Assembly (NCBI RefSeq): GCF_019967995.1
Contig: NZ_CP065377.1
Coordinates: 2,356,001-2,420,000, forward strand
Length of the DNA stretch: 64,000 bases
Direction of reading: 5' to 3'
From: Faecalibacterium prausnitzii
GTDB lineage: Bacteria; Bacillota; Clostridia; Oscillospirales; Ruminococcaceae
The notes under the pieces are model-generated. The model was not told the DNA's origin. It searched no databases and saw only the letters and a program-made list of their open reading frames with translations. Made by a program: the position numbers and the translations under genes. This document shows positions 1 through 8,338 of the stretch, piece after piece. Positions within the stretch are counted from its first letter, which is position 1. Each line of letters starts with the position of its first letter.

Positions 1-768
1 CTCGCTGGCGCTGTACACATAGTAGGCGTTCTCGCTCTTGAGTACGTTGTACAGACCCGCCTCCATCACGGCCTTGGCATCGTTGGCCTTGCTCTCGTCG
101 GTCATGATGGCGATGTAGCTCTGATTCGTGGACGTGTTGGACAGGCGCATCACCGTGGTGTAGGGCAGGTAGACGCAGGCGTCATCCGAGCCCTCCTGCA
201 GGCTGGGGTCGCTGACCTTGGCGGCCAGCACACCCACGATGCGGAACTTGTTGGCACCGATCTTCAGCGTCTGGCCCACGCCGTTGCCGCCAAAGGCCAC
301 GCGGTTGAGGTAGTCGCCGATGATGCAGACCTGCTTGTTGTCTTTGATATCCATATACTGCAGGCCGCGCCCCTTGGCAATGGTGTAGTTCTTCAGGGTG
401 GTGTAGTCTTCATCCACACCGTAGATGTTGAGCCAGCGGTAGGTACTGGTGCCGATCTTCAGGTCGCCGCTGCCGCTGAAGTCGATCTGGGGCGAGACGG
501 ACTGGATCAGCTCCGGGTTCTTTTCGGCGATGGCATAGACGTCGTCCACCGAGATGGTGCGGGAGCCATAGCCCCAGACGTTGATGTTCAGGGTGTTGGT
601 GCCCATGGCGGAAAAGCTGTCCCGCATGCTTTTGGTCATGCCGTTGCCCAGGCCGACGATAACAATGACCGCCATAACGCCGATGATGATGCCCAGCATG
701 GTCAGGAAGGTGCGGAGCTTGTTGCTCCAGACGTTCTGGATGGCCTGCCGGAAGGTCTCGATGATCAT
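1..768 (-). CDS. MacB-type ABC transporter permease, partial (N-terminal part)
   Basis: The 256 visible codons are the amino-terminal part; the rest lies beyond the left edge. A short cytoplasmic start is followed by one membrane helix (about residues 20-45, rich in Met, Ile and Val), then a long extracytoplasmic MacB_PCD-like domain, as in the MacB/FtsX family where one helix precedes a large outer domain and three helices close the protein. The ATG overlaps the stop codon of the ATPase gene as ATGA, so the two are translationally coupled. With the ATPase and the HlyD-like adaptor it should form a tripartite-like exporter of peptides, antimicrobials or lipids; no substrate can be read from sequence. 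In a single-membrane Firmicute there is no outer-membrane partner. Confidence 0.88.
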   Translation of the reverse strand, partial: MIIETFRQAIQNVWSNKLRTFLTMLGIIIGVMAVIVIVGLGNGMTKSMRDSFSAMGTNTLNINVWGYGSRTISVDDVYAIAEKNPELIQSVSPQIDFSGSGDLKIGTSTYRWLNIYGVDEDYTTLKNYTIAKGRGLQYMDIKDNKQVCIIGDYLNRVAFGGNGVGQTLKIGANKFRIVGVLAAKVSDPSLQEGSDDACVYLPYTTVMRLSNTSTNQSYIAIMTDESKANDAKAVMEAGLYNVLKSENAYYVYSASE

Positions 769-1526
769 GCCTGCACCTCCTGTTCCGCCGTTTTTTCCGG
801 GGTCTCCGGCAGCAGAGTGGGCTGCACGATGGCCTCCGGCGCATGGGAATCGCCGTCGTAGACGACCCGGCCATCCTCCAGACGGATGATGCGGTCGGCC
901 TGCACGGCGATGGAATTGTCGTGGGTGATGAGGACGACGGTGTGGCCCTCCTCATGCAGCTGCTGCAGCATCCCCAGCACTTCGCGGCCGGTGTGCGAGT
1001 CCAGCGCGCCGGTGGGCTCGTCGGCCAGGATGACCGCCGGGTTGCGCACCAGCGCCCGCGCGATGGAAACGCGCTGCTGCTGGCCGCCGGAGAGCTGATT
1101 GGGCTTGTTCCGGATCTTGTCGCCCAGGCCCACCTGTTCCAGCACGGCGCGGGCGCGGCGGTGGCGCTCGGCGCGGGGGATGCCCGCATACACCAGCGGC
1201 ACCTCCACGTTTTCCAGCAGGTTCAGCCGGGGCAGCAGGTTGTACTGCTGGAAGATAAAGCCCAGCATCTCGTTCCGGATGGAGGCCAGCTCGTTGCGGT
1301 TCATCCGGCCCACATCCCTGCCGTTGAGCCGGTAGGTGCCGTGGGTGGGCACATCCAGGCAGCCAATGATGTTCATGCAGGTGGATTTGCCGGAGCCTGA
1401 CTGGCCGACAATGGCGACGAACTCGCCCTTGTCTATTTTCATGGTGATGTGGTCTGCGGCCTTGACCGTGGTATCACCCATCTGGTAATACTTACAGACC
1501 TCATCAAACTCGATCAGAGCGCTCAT
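765..1526 (-). CDS. MacB/LolD-type ABC transporter ATP-binding protein
   Basis: A 253-residue nucleotide-binding subunit. Walker A reads GQSGSGKST (about residues 41-49), the Q-loop lies in FIFQQYNLL, the signature is LSGGQQQR, Walker B is [13 protein letters not shown] and the H-loop is LITHD. The ADEPTGALD string is typical of the MacB/LolD/FtsE group that powers mechanotransmission exporters. The gene begins 11 bases after the adaptor stop and ends by overlapping the permease start, so adaptor, ATPase and permease form one operon. The last 30 residues are an acidic, Pro-rich tail beyond the normal domain end. Role: ATP hydrolysis at the inner face of the membrane to drive the adjacent permease. 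Family assignment is firm; substrate is unknown. Confidence 0.95.
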   Translation of the reverse strand: MSALIEFDEVCKYYQMGDTTVKAADHITMKIDKGEFVAIVGQSGSGKSTCMNIIGCLDVPTHGTYRLNGRDVGRMNRNELASIRNEMLGFIFQQYNLLPRLNLLENVEVPLVYAGIPRAERHRRARAVLEQVGLGDKIRNKPNQLSGGQQQRVSIARALVRNPAVILADEPTGALDSHTGREVLGMLQQLHEEGHTVVLITHDNSIAVQADRIIRLEDGRVVYDGDSHAPEAIVQPTLLPETPEKTAEQEVQA

Positions 1527-1537
1527 CGTTCCTCCTA

Positions 1538-3169
1538 TCAGAATGGCATGATATATCCGCCGTCGTCATAGTAGCTGTCGCTGCTGACGGAGCTGGGGTC
1601 GTAGCCGATGGTGTCGCCCTCCTGGATGCCGCTGACGATCTGGGTATAGTCGTCGTCGCTGACACCGGTCTTGACCGGCACATAGACGAAGCCCTCCGGA
1701 GCCTCCATCGCCGTGTCTGCGTTGGCGGCGCTGGGGGAATCCTTTGTGACGAGCACATAGCTGCCGCGCACCACCGCCGCGTTGGGCACGACGAGGGCGT
1801 TGTCCGCCTTGGCCACCACGATCTCCGCGTTGGCGTTCATGCCGGGGCGCAGGCCGTCGGTGTCGTCGATGCGGATGCTGACGGGGTAGGTCGTGGTGCC
1901 GCCGTTGGAGGTGCCCTTCATCGAAACGCGGGTCACGGTGCCCACATAGGTCTTATCCGGCACCGCGTCGGCGGTGATCTGGACCTGCTGGCCCACCGAG
2001 ATGGAGCTGATCTGCAGCTCATCCACGTTGATGCTCATTTCCAGATAGCTCAGGTCATAGACGATGCAGAGGGTGTCGCCGGTCTTGACGGCATCGCCCA
2101 CCTTGGCGTCCTTTTCAATAATGGTGCCGCTGATGGGGGCGGTGATGGTGTAGTTGTTCATGGTATCCTGCAGGTTCTGCATCGAGATCTCCGCGCTGCG
2201 CAGGGATTCGGACGCCGACTGGATGGACTCGGTCAGGTCGTCGCCGGACAGGCCGAGGATGATGTCATCCTTCGCCACGTCCGAGCCTTCCTGCACATTG
2301 ATGGACGTCACCGTGCCGGCCGCCTGCGCCGTCAGGGTGCGCTCGGCCTGATAGGCAAAGGTGGCCGAGCCGATGGAGCTGACCCCGTTGATGGAGGCAG
2401 TGGCCGCCTGCGCCGTGGTCAGGCCGCCTGCGTTCTGCACCGTGATGGTCACGGTGCGGGTCAGCAGATTGCCCGCACTCAGCGCATCGGTGCCGCTCAC
2501 AGAGGTCACGGTGCCGTCCAGCTGCTCAAAAGTGCCGTCCAGCGTCACAGCGGCGCTCTGGCCCACCGAGAAGTTCGCCGCATCGGCTGCGGGGAACTCC
2601 AGCGTCAGCAGCATTCTGGAGCTGTCGCGGATGACGGCCACCTCCTGGCCGCTGGTCACTTCATCGCCCTTCGTCACCTTCAGGCTGCTCACCACGCCCG
2701 CCACCTCGGCGCGGACATACTGGCGGTCCACGACCTTATCGTAGCTGCGCTGCGCCTGCTGCATGGCGATCTCGGCCTTTTCAAAGTTGGTGGAAGCGTC
2801 CGAGCTGTCGATGGTGTAGAGCACGTTGCTCTCCTCCACGATGTTGCCTTCCTCAATGGTGCCGGTCAGCACCTTGCCATCCACCAGGCTCTTGACGGTG
2901 TAGGTATTGGCGGGGTTCAGCGTACCGGTGCCGCTCAGGGTGTTGGTCACATCCCGGCGCTCCGGGGCGGCCTCCGTGTAGCTGGCATCCACACTCGCAG
3001 GCTTGGCCTGCTGGGGCCGGAGCAGGAACACGCCGCCTGCCACTGCCACGCAGAGCACCGGCACCAGCCACTTCCAATTCTTTTTCAGGAACGGGACCGG
3101 GCCCTTCCCTGCGGCAGCCGCTTCGGGTGTCTGCGCTTCCGGGGTGTCCTTCTTCTTTTTCCAGTTCAT
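1538..3169 (-). CDS. HlyD/RND-type efflux adaptor (membrane fusion protein)
   Basis: A 543-residue adaptor. A basic, Lys/Pro-rich cytoplasmic tail (1-30) is followed by one signal-anchor helix (about 34-50). Outside the membrane are two lipoyl/barrel-sandwich halves, a predicted helical hairpin (around the SESLRSAEISMQ region) and a beta-barrel region ending in an acidic Asp/Tyr/Ser-rich tail. The pattern GTITAPISG-like plus GDAVKTGDTL is typical of HlyD-family lipoyl halves. It is the first gene of the exporter operon and probably links the ATPase/permease pair to the cell wall space. Similar adaptors accompany MacB-like exporters in Firmicutes. The start ATG at 3169 has an AGGAG ribosome site just upstream. 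Substrate not predictable. Confidence 0.92.
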   Translation of the reverse strand: MNWKKKKDTPEAQTPEAAAAGKGPVPFLKKNWKWLVPVLCVAVAGGVFLLRPQQAKPASVDASYTEAAPERRDVTNTLSGTGTLNPANTYTVKSLVDGKVLTGTIEEGNIVEESNVLYTIDSSDASTNFEKAEIAMQQAQRSYDKVVDRQYVRAEVAGVVSSLKVTKGDEVTSGQEVAVIRDSSRMLLTLEFPAADAANFSVGQSAAVTLDGTFEQLDGTVTSVSGTDALSAGNLLTRTVTITVQNAGGLTTAQAATASINGVSSIGSATFAYQAERTLTAQAAGTVTSINVQEGSDVAKDDIILGLSGDDLTESIQSASESLRSAEISMQNLQDTMNNYTITAPISGTIIEKDAKVGDAVKTGDTLCIVYDLSYLEMSINVDELQISSISVGQQVQITADAVPDKTYVGTVTRVSMKGTSNGGTTTYPVSIRIDDTDGLRPGMNANAEIVVAKADNALVVPNAAVVRGSYVLVTKDSPSAANADTAMEAPEGFVYVPVKTGVSDDDYTQIVSGIQEGDTIGYDPSSVSSDSYYDDGGYIMPF

Positions 3170-3233
3170 GTTGCTATGCTCCTCCTATATGTCCGGGCAG
3201 ACCGCCCGGCAGGTTGCAGACTTGTATAAGTGT

Positions 3234-3262
3234 AGTGTATCGCATTTTCCCAGCTTGCACAA
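3234..3262 (-). promoter_or_regulatory. Predicted sigma-A promoter of the MacB/HlyD operon
   Basis: On the minus strand a -35 TTGTGC (3257-3262) and a -10 TACACT (3234-3239) are separated by 17 bases, about 65 bases before the adaptor start. Called by eye from consensus match only. Confidence 0.5.
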
Positions 3263-3335
3263 GCGTCCAAATTTCATTTCCCCACATTTTTAACAAAAAG
3301 GGAAGATTTTGTGGAGTTTTGGCCCCTGAAAATGC

Positions 3336-3368
3336 AAAAACGGTCTCCCGGAGTGTTCCGGGAGACCG
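3336..3368 (-). terminator. Rho-independent terminator of the GGGtGRT operon
   Basis: A perfect 12-bp stem (CGGTCTCCCGGA and its complement) with a 4-base loop at 3341-3368 is followed on the minus strand by five T. It lies 26 bases after the GGGtGRT stop codon. Confidence 0.85.
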
Positions 3369-3394
3369 CTGAAACGCTTATTTCAAAAACGAAC

Positions 3395-4393
3395 TTATGC
3401 GTTTGCCTGAGCAGCAGCAACAGCGCAGGCGACGGTAGCACCGACCATGGGGTTGTTGCCCATGCCGATCAGACCCATCATCTCAACGTGTGCAGGCACA
3501 GAAGAAGAACCTGCAAACTGCGCATCGCCATGGACGCGGCCCAGAGAGTCGGTCAGGCCGTAGCTGGCAGGGCCGGCTGCGACGTTATCGGGGTGCAGGG
3601 TACGGCCCGTGCCGCCGCCGGAAGCGACGGAGAAGTACTTCTTGCCATTCTCAATGGCCCACTTCTTGTAGGTGCCGGCGACCAGGTGCTGGAAGCGGAC
3701 GGGGTTGGTGGAGTTGCCGGTGATGGAGCACTGAACGTCCTCCTTCTTCATGATGGCAACACCCTCCATGACGTCGTTTGCGCCATAGCACTTGACGGCT
3801 GCACGCTCGCCGTTGGAGAAGGGGATCTCCTTGACGACGGTCAGGGTCTGAGAGGGGATGTCGTACTCGGTCTGCACATAGGTGAAGCCGTTGATACGGG
3901 AGATGATGTAAGCAGCATCCTTGCCCAGGCCGTTCAGGATGACGCGCAGGGGGGTCTTGCGGACCTTGTTTGCGGTGCGGGCGATGCCGATGGCACCCTC
4001 AGCAGCAGCGAAGGACTCGTGGCCTGCCAGGAAAGCGAAGCAGGTGGTGTCCTCGCTCAGCAGACGAGCGCCCAGGTTGCCGTGGCCCAGGCCGACCTGG
4101 CGCTGCTCTGCGACAGAACCGGGGATGGTGAAGGCCTCCAGGCCCTCGCCGATGGCAGCTGCGCACTCGGCAGCGTCGGTCAGGCCGCGCTTCACAGCGA
4201 TGGCGGTGCCCAGGGTGTATGCCCAGACAGCGTTATCAAAGCAGATGGGCTGCACACCGCGGACGATCTTGTCGCAGTCGATGCCCTTTGCGAGGAGCAT
4301 CTCGTTGCAAGCGTCCAGAGACTCCAGGCCGTTGGCCTTCAGGCATGCCTCGATCTTCGGCATGCGGCGATCCATAGATTCAAAAGTTGCCAT
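3395..4393 (-). CDS. GGGtGRT family protein
   Basis: A 332-residue soluble protein carrying the motif GGGTGRT near residue 260 that names this family in annotation databases. It also has Gly/Ala-rich stretches (GHGNLGARLL, AGTYKKW, GLIGMGNNPMVGATVA) and several conserved Cys. The family is common in gut Clostridia and Bacteroidetes and nearly always sits beside an IscU/NifU-like scaffold gene, as here, where it starts 17 bases after the scaffold stop. No biochemical role is established that I know of; an Fe-S-related function is inferred from the partner only. No signal peptide or membrane helix is seen. A good terminator follows. Identification is strong, function unknown. Confidence 0.9.
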   Translation of the reverse strand: MATFESMDRRMPKIEACLKANGLESLDACNEMLLAKGIDCDKIVRGVQPICFDNAVWAYTLGTAIAVKRGLTDAAECAAAIGEGLEAFTIPGSVAEQRQVGLGHGNLGARLLSEDTTCFAFLAGHESFAAAEGAIGIARTANKVRKTPLRVILNGLGKDAAYIISRINGFTYVQTEYDIPSQTLTVVKEIPFSNGERAAVKCYGANDVMEGVAIMKKEDVQCSITGNSTNPVRFQHLVAGTYKKWAIENGKKYFSVASGGGTGRTLHPDNVAAGPASYGLTDSLGRVHGDAQFAGSSSVPAHVEMMGLIGMGNNPMVGATVACAVAAAQANA

Positions 4394-4410
4394 GCGTTGT
4401 TCCTCCTCTC

Positions 4411-5112
4411 TTATTCCTCACGCGGGTCGATGTACTTGACCGCGCCCTGCTCAGCGCTGAAGCGGCCGTAGGTGCCCACGTTCTTCTCGTATGCCTCATT
4501 GGGGGTCTTGCCGTGACGGATATCCTCCATCATCTTGCCCAGCTTGACGAACTGGTAACCGATGACTTCGTTGTTCTCGTCCAGAGCCAGCTTGTTGATG
4601 TAGCCCTCGGTCAGCTCCAGGTAACGGACGCCCTTCTCCTTGGTGGAGAAGATGGTGCCGGTCATGGAACGCAGGCCCTTGCCCAGGTCGTCCAGACCTG
4701 CGCCGATGGGCAGACCGTCCTCAGAGAAAGCGGTCTGGCTGCGGCCGTAGACGATCTGCAGGAACAGCTCGCGCATAGCCACGTTGATGGCGTCGCACAC
4801 CAAGTCGGTGTTCAGAGCTTCCAGGATGGTCTTGCCGGGCAGGATCTCGCCAGCCATAGCAGCAGAGTGGGTCATGCCGGAGCAGCCGATGGTCTCCACC
4901 AGAGCCTCTTCGATGACGCCGTTCTTGATGTTCAGGGACAGCTTGCAGGTGCCCTGCTGCGGTGCGCACCAGCCCACACCGTGGGTGTAGCCGCTGATGT
5001 CCTTCACTTCATAGGCCTTGACCCATGCGCCCTCTTCGGGGATGGGAGCCGGACCATGCTTAGGACCTTTGGTGATCGGGCACATATTCTGTACTTGCTG
5101 CGAATAGGTCAT
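4411..5112 (-). CDS. Iron-sulfur cluster assembly scaffold (IscU/NifU-like) protein
   Basis: A 233-residue protein related to the IscU/NifU N-terminal scaffold fold. The Cys in VGWCAPQQGTC and in ETIGCSGMTH fit the cluster-binding positions of the scaffold, but the protein is longer than a standard IscU (about 130 residues) and has an added C-terminal part after residue 130. It is the first gene of a two-gene unit with the GGGtGRT protein, so the two probably act together. Two ATGs lie close by: 5112 (MTYSQQ) is about 9 bases from the AAGGAG ribosome site, and 5118 (MIMTYS) is only 3-4 bases from it, so 5112 is preferred. Not the usual SUF or ISC locus, as no cysteine desulfurase lies nearby. 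Confidence 0.85.
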   Translation of the reverse strand: MTYSQQVQNMCPITKGPKHGPAPIPEEGAWVKAYEVKDISGYTHGVGWCAPQQGTCKLSLNIKNGVIEEALVETIGCSGMTHSAAMAGEILPGKTILEALNTDLVCDAINVAMRELFLQIVYGRSQTAFSEDGLPIGAGLDDLGKGLRSMTGTIFSTKEKGVRYLELTEGYINKLALDENNEVIGYQFVKLGKMMEDIRHGKTPNEAYEKNVGTYGRFSAEQGAVKYIDPREE

Positions 5113-5229
5113 AATCATACTCTCCTTTTGACAAATTGATGCCACGCAGCAGGGGGGCTCCCCTGCCGTTTGCATTTGACCGGGCCCGCCGCTCTCATCG
5201 GTACGCCCAGTACTACCACGCATAGTTTC

Positions 5230-5258
5230 ATTATAGAGGACCTTTTCGCAATTTTCAA
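5230..5258 (-). promoter_or_regulatory. Predicted promoter of the scaffold-GGGtGRT operon, with a 110-base leader
   Basis: On the minus strand TTGAAA (5253-5258), a 17-base gap and a perfect TATAAT (5230-5235). The transcript leader that follows (5119-5223) is GC-rich and contains a GCAGGGG/CCCCCTGC hairpin about 20 bases before the ribosome site. I do not recognise a known riboswitch in it. Confidence 0.65.
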
Positions 5259-5371
5259 GACGTTTCCGACAATTTTTCTACAAAGTTTTTGATGGTTACT
5301 TGTGGCTAACCGCCACATTTTATGCTTTTCCCGTTTCGTTTGATATTTTTTTGTCAGGTCTGCCAAAAGGT

Positions 5372-6592
5372 TCAGTTTTTCTTTGGTGGTTTTTGCCGTT
5401 GGACCGGCTGCAAGGCCCAGATGGCTGCAAAGCCTGCCGCCGCCCCGCCGATGGCCAGCCAGTGCCGCCCGGTCTCCAGCCCCCAGAGGTTGGCCGCAAA
5501 AGGGAACGCCAGGCTGCCCACGCTCTGCCCCAGAGCCAGAAAACCGTAGTTCACCCCCGCGTGGGGCAGACCGAACAGGTCGGTGGAAAGGGCAGGCAGC
5601 ACCGCCGCCAGCGCCGAGTAACAGAAGGTCAGGCTGGCATACACTGCCGCCACGGCCCACCCCTGCGCAAACAGAAACACGCCGGACAGCACGAACGACG
5701 CCGCGAACAGGAGCAGATCGGTCGGGCGGCGGCCGATCTTATCACTGAGCAGGGGCATCAGCAGCCGCCCGGCCGCACTGCCCACGCTGCCCAGCACCAC
5801 GCTCCACAGCGCCGCGCGCTCATCCAGCCCCCGCTCCATGCCCAGCTTCAGAATGATGGGGCTGAACAGCAGCACCGCCGGGGTGGAACAGCAGACCGCC
5901 CCCGCGCAGAGCCAATATTGCTTCGTGCCCAGCATCTGCAAGGGAGCCAGGTCGAGCGGCGGGGCGTTCCTGCCCCGGCCCTGCTCTTCCGGCCGCTGCT
6001 TTTCGGGCGGCGGGTCAACGAGCAGCAGACTGCCCGCCAGACAGACCGGAAGGGTCAATGCCCCCAACGCCCAGAACGCGCCCCGGATGCCCTGCACCGG
6101 CCCGAAGCCCTTCAGCGCCGTCCGGACGAAGACGGTGAGGAATGCGCCGGACAGGCCCACTGCGCCCCCGATGACGCCGGTGGCCAGCCCCTTGCGGCCC
6201 TTGTACCATTTCTGGGCGCAGGACTGGATGGACGGATACAGAAACGCCGTGCCCAGCCCCGCCGGGATGCTGAACGCCCCAAAGAAAAAGCCGCCCTTCT
6301 CCCCCGGCAGCAGCGCCGCCGCAAAGAAACCGCCGCAGAGCAGGGCCGTGCCCCAGAGCGCAGCGCACCGGGGGCCTTTTTGGTCCTGCAAAAAGCCGCC
6401 GATCACGCACCCGACGCCGAACGCCGCGATCAGGAGGCCGAACGCATACCCGGCCCCCTGCTCGCTCAGGCCGTACTCGTCCATCACCGGCTGCTGGAAT
6501 ACGCCCCACGCGGCGGGCAGGCCCGTCAACACCTGAATGGCGGCCCCCGCCGCCAGGATGGCCCACGGATGTTTTGCAGAAAACTGCTGCAT
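5372..6592 (-). CDS. MFS transporter, OFA (oxalate/formate antiporter-like) family
   Basis: A 406-residue membrane protein with about 12 hydrophobic segments split by a central basic/Pro-rich loop (PEEKQRPEEQGRG, about residues 195-210). The start, with a helix followed by GVFQQPVMDEYGLS and GFLQDQKGPR (the MFS A-motif region between helices 2 and 3), resembles OFA-type carriers that exchange monocarboxylates. The start ATG at 6592 has an AGGTGA ribosome site. It stands alone, tail toward the promoter region of the scaffold operon. Substrate is not predictable: OFA members in gut Clostridia remain mostly uncharacterised. A small-organic-acid antiport role is the family-based guess. Confidence 0.8.
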   Translation of the reverse strand: MQQFSAKHPWAILAAGAAIQVLTGLPAAWGVFQQPVMDEYGLSEQGAGYAFGLLIAAFGVGCVIGGFLQDQKGPRCAALWGTALLCGGFFAAALLPGEKGGFFFGAFSIPAGLGTAFLYPSIQSCAQKWYKGRKGLATGVIGGAVGLSGAFLTVFVRTALKGFGPVQGIRGAFWALGALTLPVCLAGSLLLVDPPPEKQRPEEQGRGRNAPPLDLAPLQMLGTKQYWLCAGAVCCSTPAVLLFSPIILKLGMERGLDERAALWSVVLGSVGSAAGRLLMPLLSDKIGRRPTDLLLFAASFVLSGVFLFAQGWAVAAVYASLTFCYSALAAVLPALSTDLFGLPHAGVNYGFLALGQSVGSLAFPFAANLWGLETGRHWLAIGGAAAGFAAIWALQPVQRQKPPKKN

Positions 6593-6629
6593 TTTTGCAT
6601 CACCTCTGCCCTTAGTCTGCCCTTTTTGA

Positions 6630-6657
6630 TTGACAAACGAGCAGATTCTTTTATAAT
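6630..6657 (+). promoter_or_regulatory. Strong predicted promoter of the histidyl-tRNA synthetase gene
   Basis: Perfect TTGACA (6630-6635), 16-base gap, perfect TATAAT (6652-6657). The start codon is about 285 bases downstream, so the transcript would carry a long leader that includes the inverted-repeat element at 6679-6929. Confidence 0.75.
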
Positions 6658-6678
6658 TGTAGGTACTATGAAAAGAAT

Positions 6679-6929
6679 AACCCTCTCAGGCGCTTCGCGC
6701 CAGCTCTCCCAAGGGGAGAGCCTCTGGCGGGCTGGTTCTGGCCCTGCTGGCTGCTCAGGCCCATCCTTCCGAAAAGCCGTGGGCCTTGCGGCAAAGGGCA
6801 GGCAGATGCTGCCCATGAGGACAAGGCTCAGCCGCGTAAGAGCCGAAGGCGACAACGTGCAGACCTGCCCGACATGCCAATGGCTCCCCCTTTGGGGGAG
6901 CTGGCACGCGAAGCGTGACTGAGAGGGTA
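6679..6929. repeat. REP/BIME-like inverted-repeat element in the hisS leader
   Basis: Two arms face each other. The left arm (6679-6730) reads CCCTCTCAGGCGCTTCGCGCC then a CTCTCCC/GGGGAGAG hairpin. The right arm (6878-6929) reads GGCTCCCCC/GGGGGAGC, GGCACGCGAAGCGTG, then ACTGAGAGGG. The central part is not coding. Related single arms occur at 45741-45791 and 54277-54339, so this is a dispersed repeat family. The two arms could fold into one long cruciform or RNA hairpin. Confidence 0.8.
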
Positions 6930-6946
6930 TAGAGAGAGGATCATCC

Positions 6947-8188
6947 ATGAAAACACAGGCATTAAAGGGTATGCGGGACCTTCTTCCCGCCGAGCAGGCC
7001 CTGCGCGACTACATTCAGGGCAAAATTCTGGAGACCTACCGCGCCTCCGGCTTCGAGCGCATCTCCACCCCCATGCTGGAGGATATGGAGAATCTGGACA
7101 AATCCGACGGCGGCGACAACCTGAACCTTATCTTCAAGGTGCTCAAGCGCGGCGATAAGCTGACCAGCGCGCTGGACTCCGGCGACCCGAAGCAGCTGTC
7201 CGACATGGGTCTGCGCTACGACCTGACCCTGCCCCTGAGCCGCTTCTATGCCGCCAACAAGGACAAGCTCCCCCACCCCTTCAAGGTCATCCAGACCGAC
7301 CGCGTCTTCCGCGCGGAGCGCCCCCAGAAGGGCCGTCTGCGCGAGTTCGTCCAGTGCGACATCGACATTCTGGGCGACGAATCCCCCAACGCCGAGGTCG
7401 AGCTCATCGACGTGACGGCCCGCGCCCTGCTGCGCATCGGCTTCACCGGCTTCACGGTCAACATCAACGACCGCCGCATCCTGCGCGGGATGCTGGAGAG
7501 CATGGGTTTTGCCGCCGATACGCTGGATTCCGTCTGCATCACCTTCGACAAGATGGACAAGATCGGTGCCGAGGGCGTCAAGGCCGAGCTGACCGAAAAG
7601 CAGCTGCCGGAGAACGCCATCCAGGCACTGGCCGACTTCATCGCCGCCGGTGACGTCACGCTGGATGCCGTCGCTTCCCGCTGCGCCGACCCCGCTATCG
7701 CCGACGATCTGAAATATGTTCTCGCCACGGCCAACGCCATCGCCGACGGCCGCTTCGCTGTGGCCTACTGCCCCAGCCTCGTCCGCGGTCAGGGCTACTA
7801 CACCGGCATGGTGTTTGAGATCACCTGCCCGCAGTTCAGCGGTGCCGTGGCGGGCGGCGGCCGTTACGACAACATGATCGGCAAGTTCCTGGGCACCAGG
7901 GTGCCCGCTGTCGGCTTCTCCATCGGCTTCGAGCGCGTCTGCGGCATCCTGCTGGAGCAGGGGTATCAGATCCCCGGTGCCAAGCAGAAGATCGCCCTGC
8001 TCTACGGCAAGGAGGCAGATTTCCCCGCCGTCCTCGCCAAAGCCGCCGCTCTGCGCGACAACTACGAAGTCACCATCCTGCCCCAGGGCAAGAAGCTCGG
8101 CAAACAGCTGGGTCAGCTCGAAGCTGCCGGTTTCGCCGGTGCTGCCTTCATGGACAAGGACGACGTGAAGATCTTCGCACAGCAGTAA
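6947..8188 (+). CDS. hisS: Histidyl-tRNA synthetase (class II) or close homologue
   Basis: A 413-residue class II synthetase-like protein. It opens with KGMRDLLP (HisRS motif 1 region), has motif 2 in RVFRAERPQKGRLREF with QCDIDILG, the histidine-binding loop as LVRGQGYYTGMVFE and motif 3 as GGGRYDNMI...GFSIGFERV. HisRS normally reads RGLDYYT, so the QG pair in place of LD is unusual although the key Arg and YYTG are kept. The C-terminal anticodon-binding domain is short (about 70 rather than 90 residues) and ends at IFAQQ. It could therefore be a divergent second HisRS or a HisZ-type regulatory subunit; retention of motifs 2 and 3 and the LVRG loop favours a synthetase. The ribosome site GAGAGAGG lies 7-8 bases before ATG. 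Confidence 0.75.
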   Translation: MKTQALKGMRDLLPAEQALRDYIQGKILETYRASGFERISTPMLEDMENLDKSDGGDNLNLIFKVLKRGDKLTSALDSGDPKQLSDMGLRYDLTLPLSRFYAANKDKLPHPFKVIQTDRVFRAERPQKGRLREFVQCDIDILGDESPNAEVELIDVTARALLRIGFTGFTVNINDRRILRGMLESMGFAADTLDSVCITFDKMDKIGAEGVKAELTEKQLPENAIQALADFIAAGDVTLDAVASRCADPAIADDLKYVLATANAIADGRFAVAYCPSLVRGQGYYTGMVFEITCPQFSGAVAGGGRYDNMIGKFLGTRVPAVGFSIGFERVCGILLEQGYQIPGAKQKIALLYGKEADFPAVLAKAAALRDNYEVTILPQGKKLGKQLGQLEAAGFAGAAFMDKDDVKIFAQQ

Positions 8189-8205
8189 CTTTTCCTGCGA
8201 CACAG

Positions 8206-8240
8206 AAAGCCCCCGCCGACGAACGGCGGGGGCTTTCATG
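8206..8240 (+). terminator. Terminator of the hisS gene
   Basis: A 12-bp GC-rich stem AAAGCCCCCGCC/GGCGGGGGCTTT with a 6-7-base loop, 17 bases after the stop. The T-run is short, so termination may be partial; the stem could also serve the convergent gene. Confidence 0.65.
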
Positions 8241-8338
8241 TTATCGGGCAGCGGTCAGCCCATCGCGAACAACAAAACAGGAATCAGCATCGTTTTCTCC
8301 TTTTTCAAACAGCCCGGTATTTCTTGCTGTGCAGTCTC

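Noticed and set aside
5119..5223. A structured leader before the scaffold gene considered as a riboswitch
   Set aside because: It has a simple hairpin and GC-rich sequence but does not match any riboswitch core that I can recognise, so it is only described as a leader.
8241..8338. A possible small gene after hisS
   Set aside because: No start codon with a ribosome site and no resemblance to a known protein.
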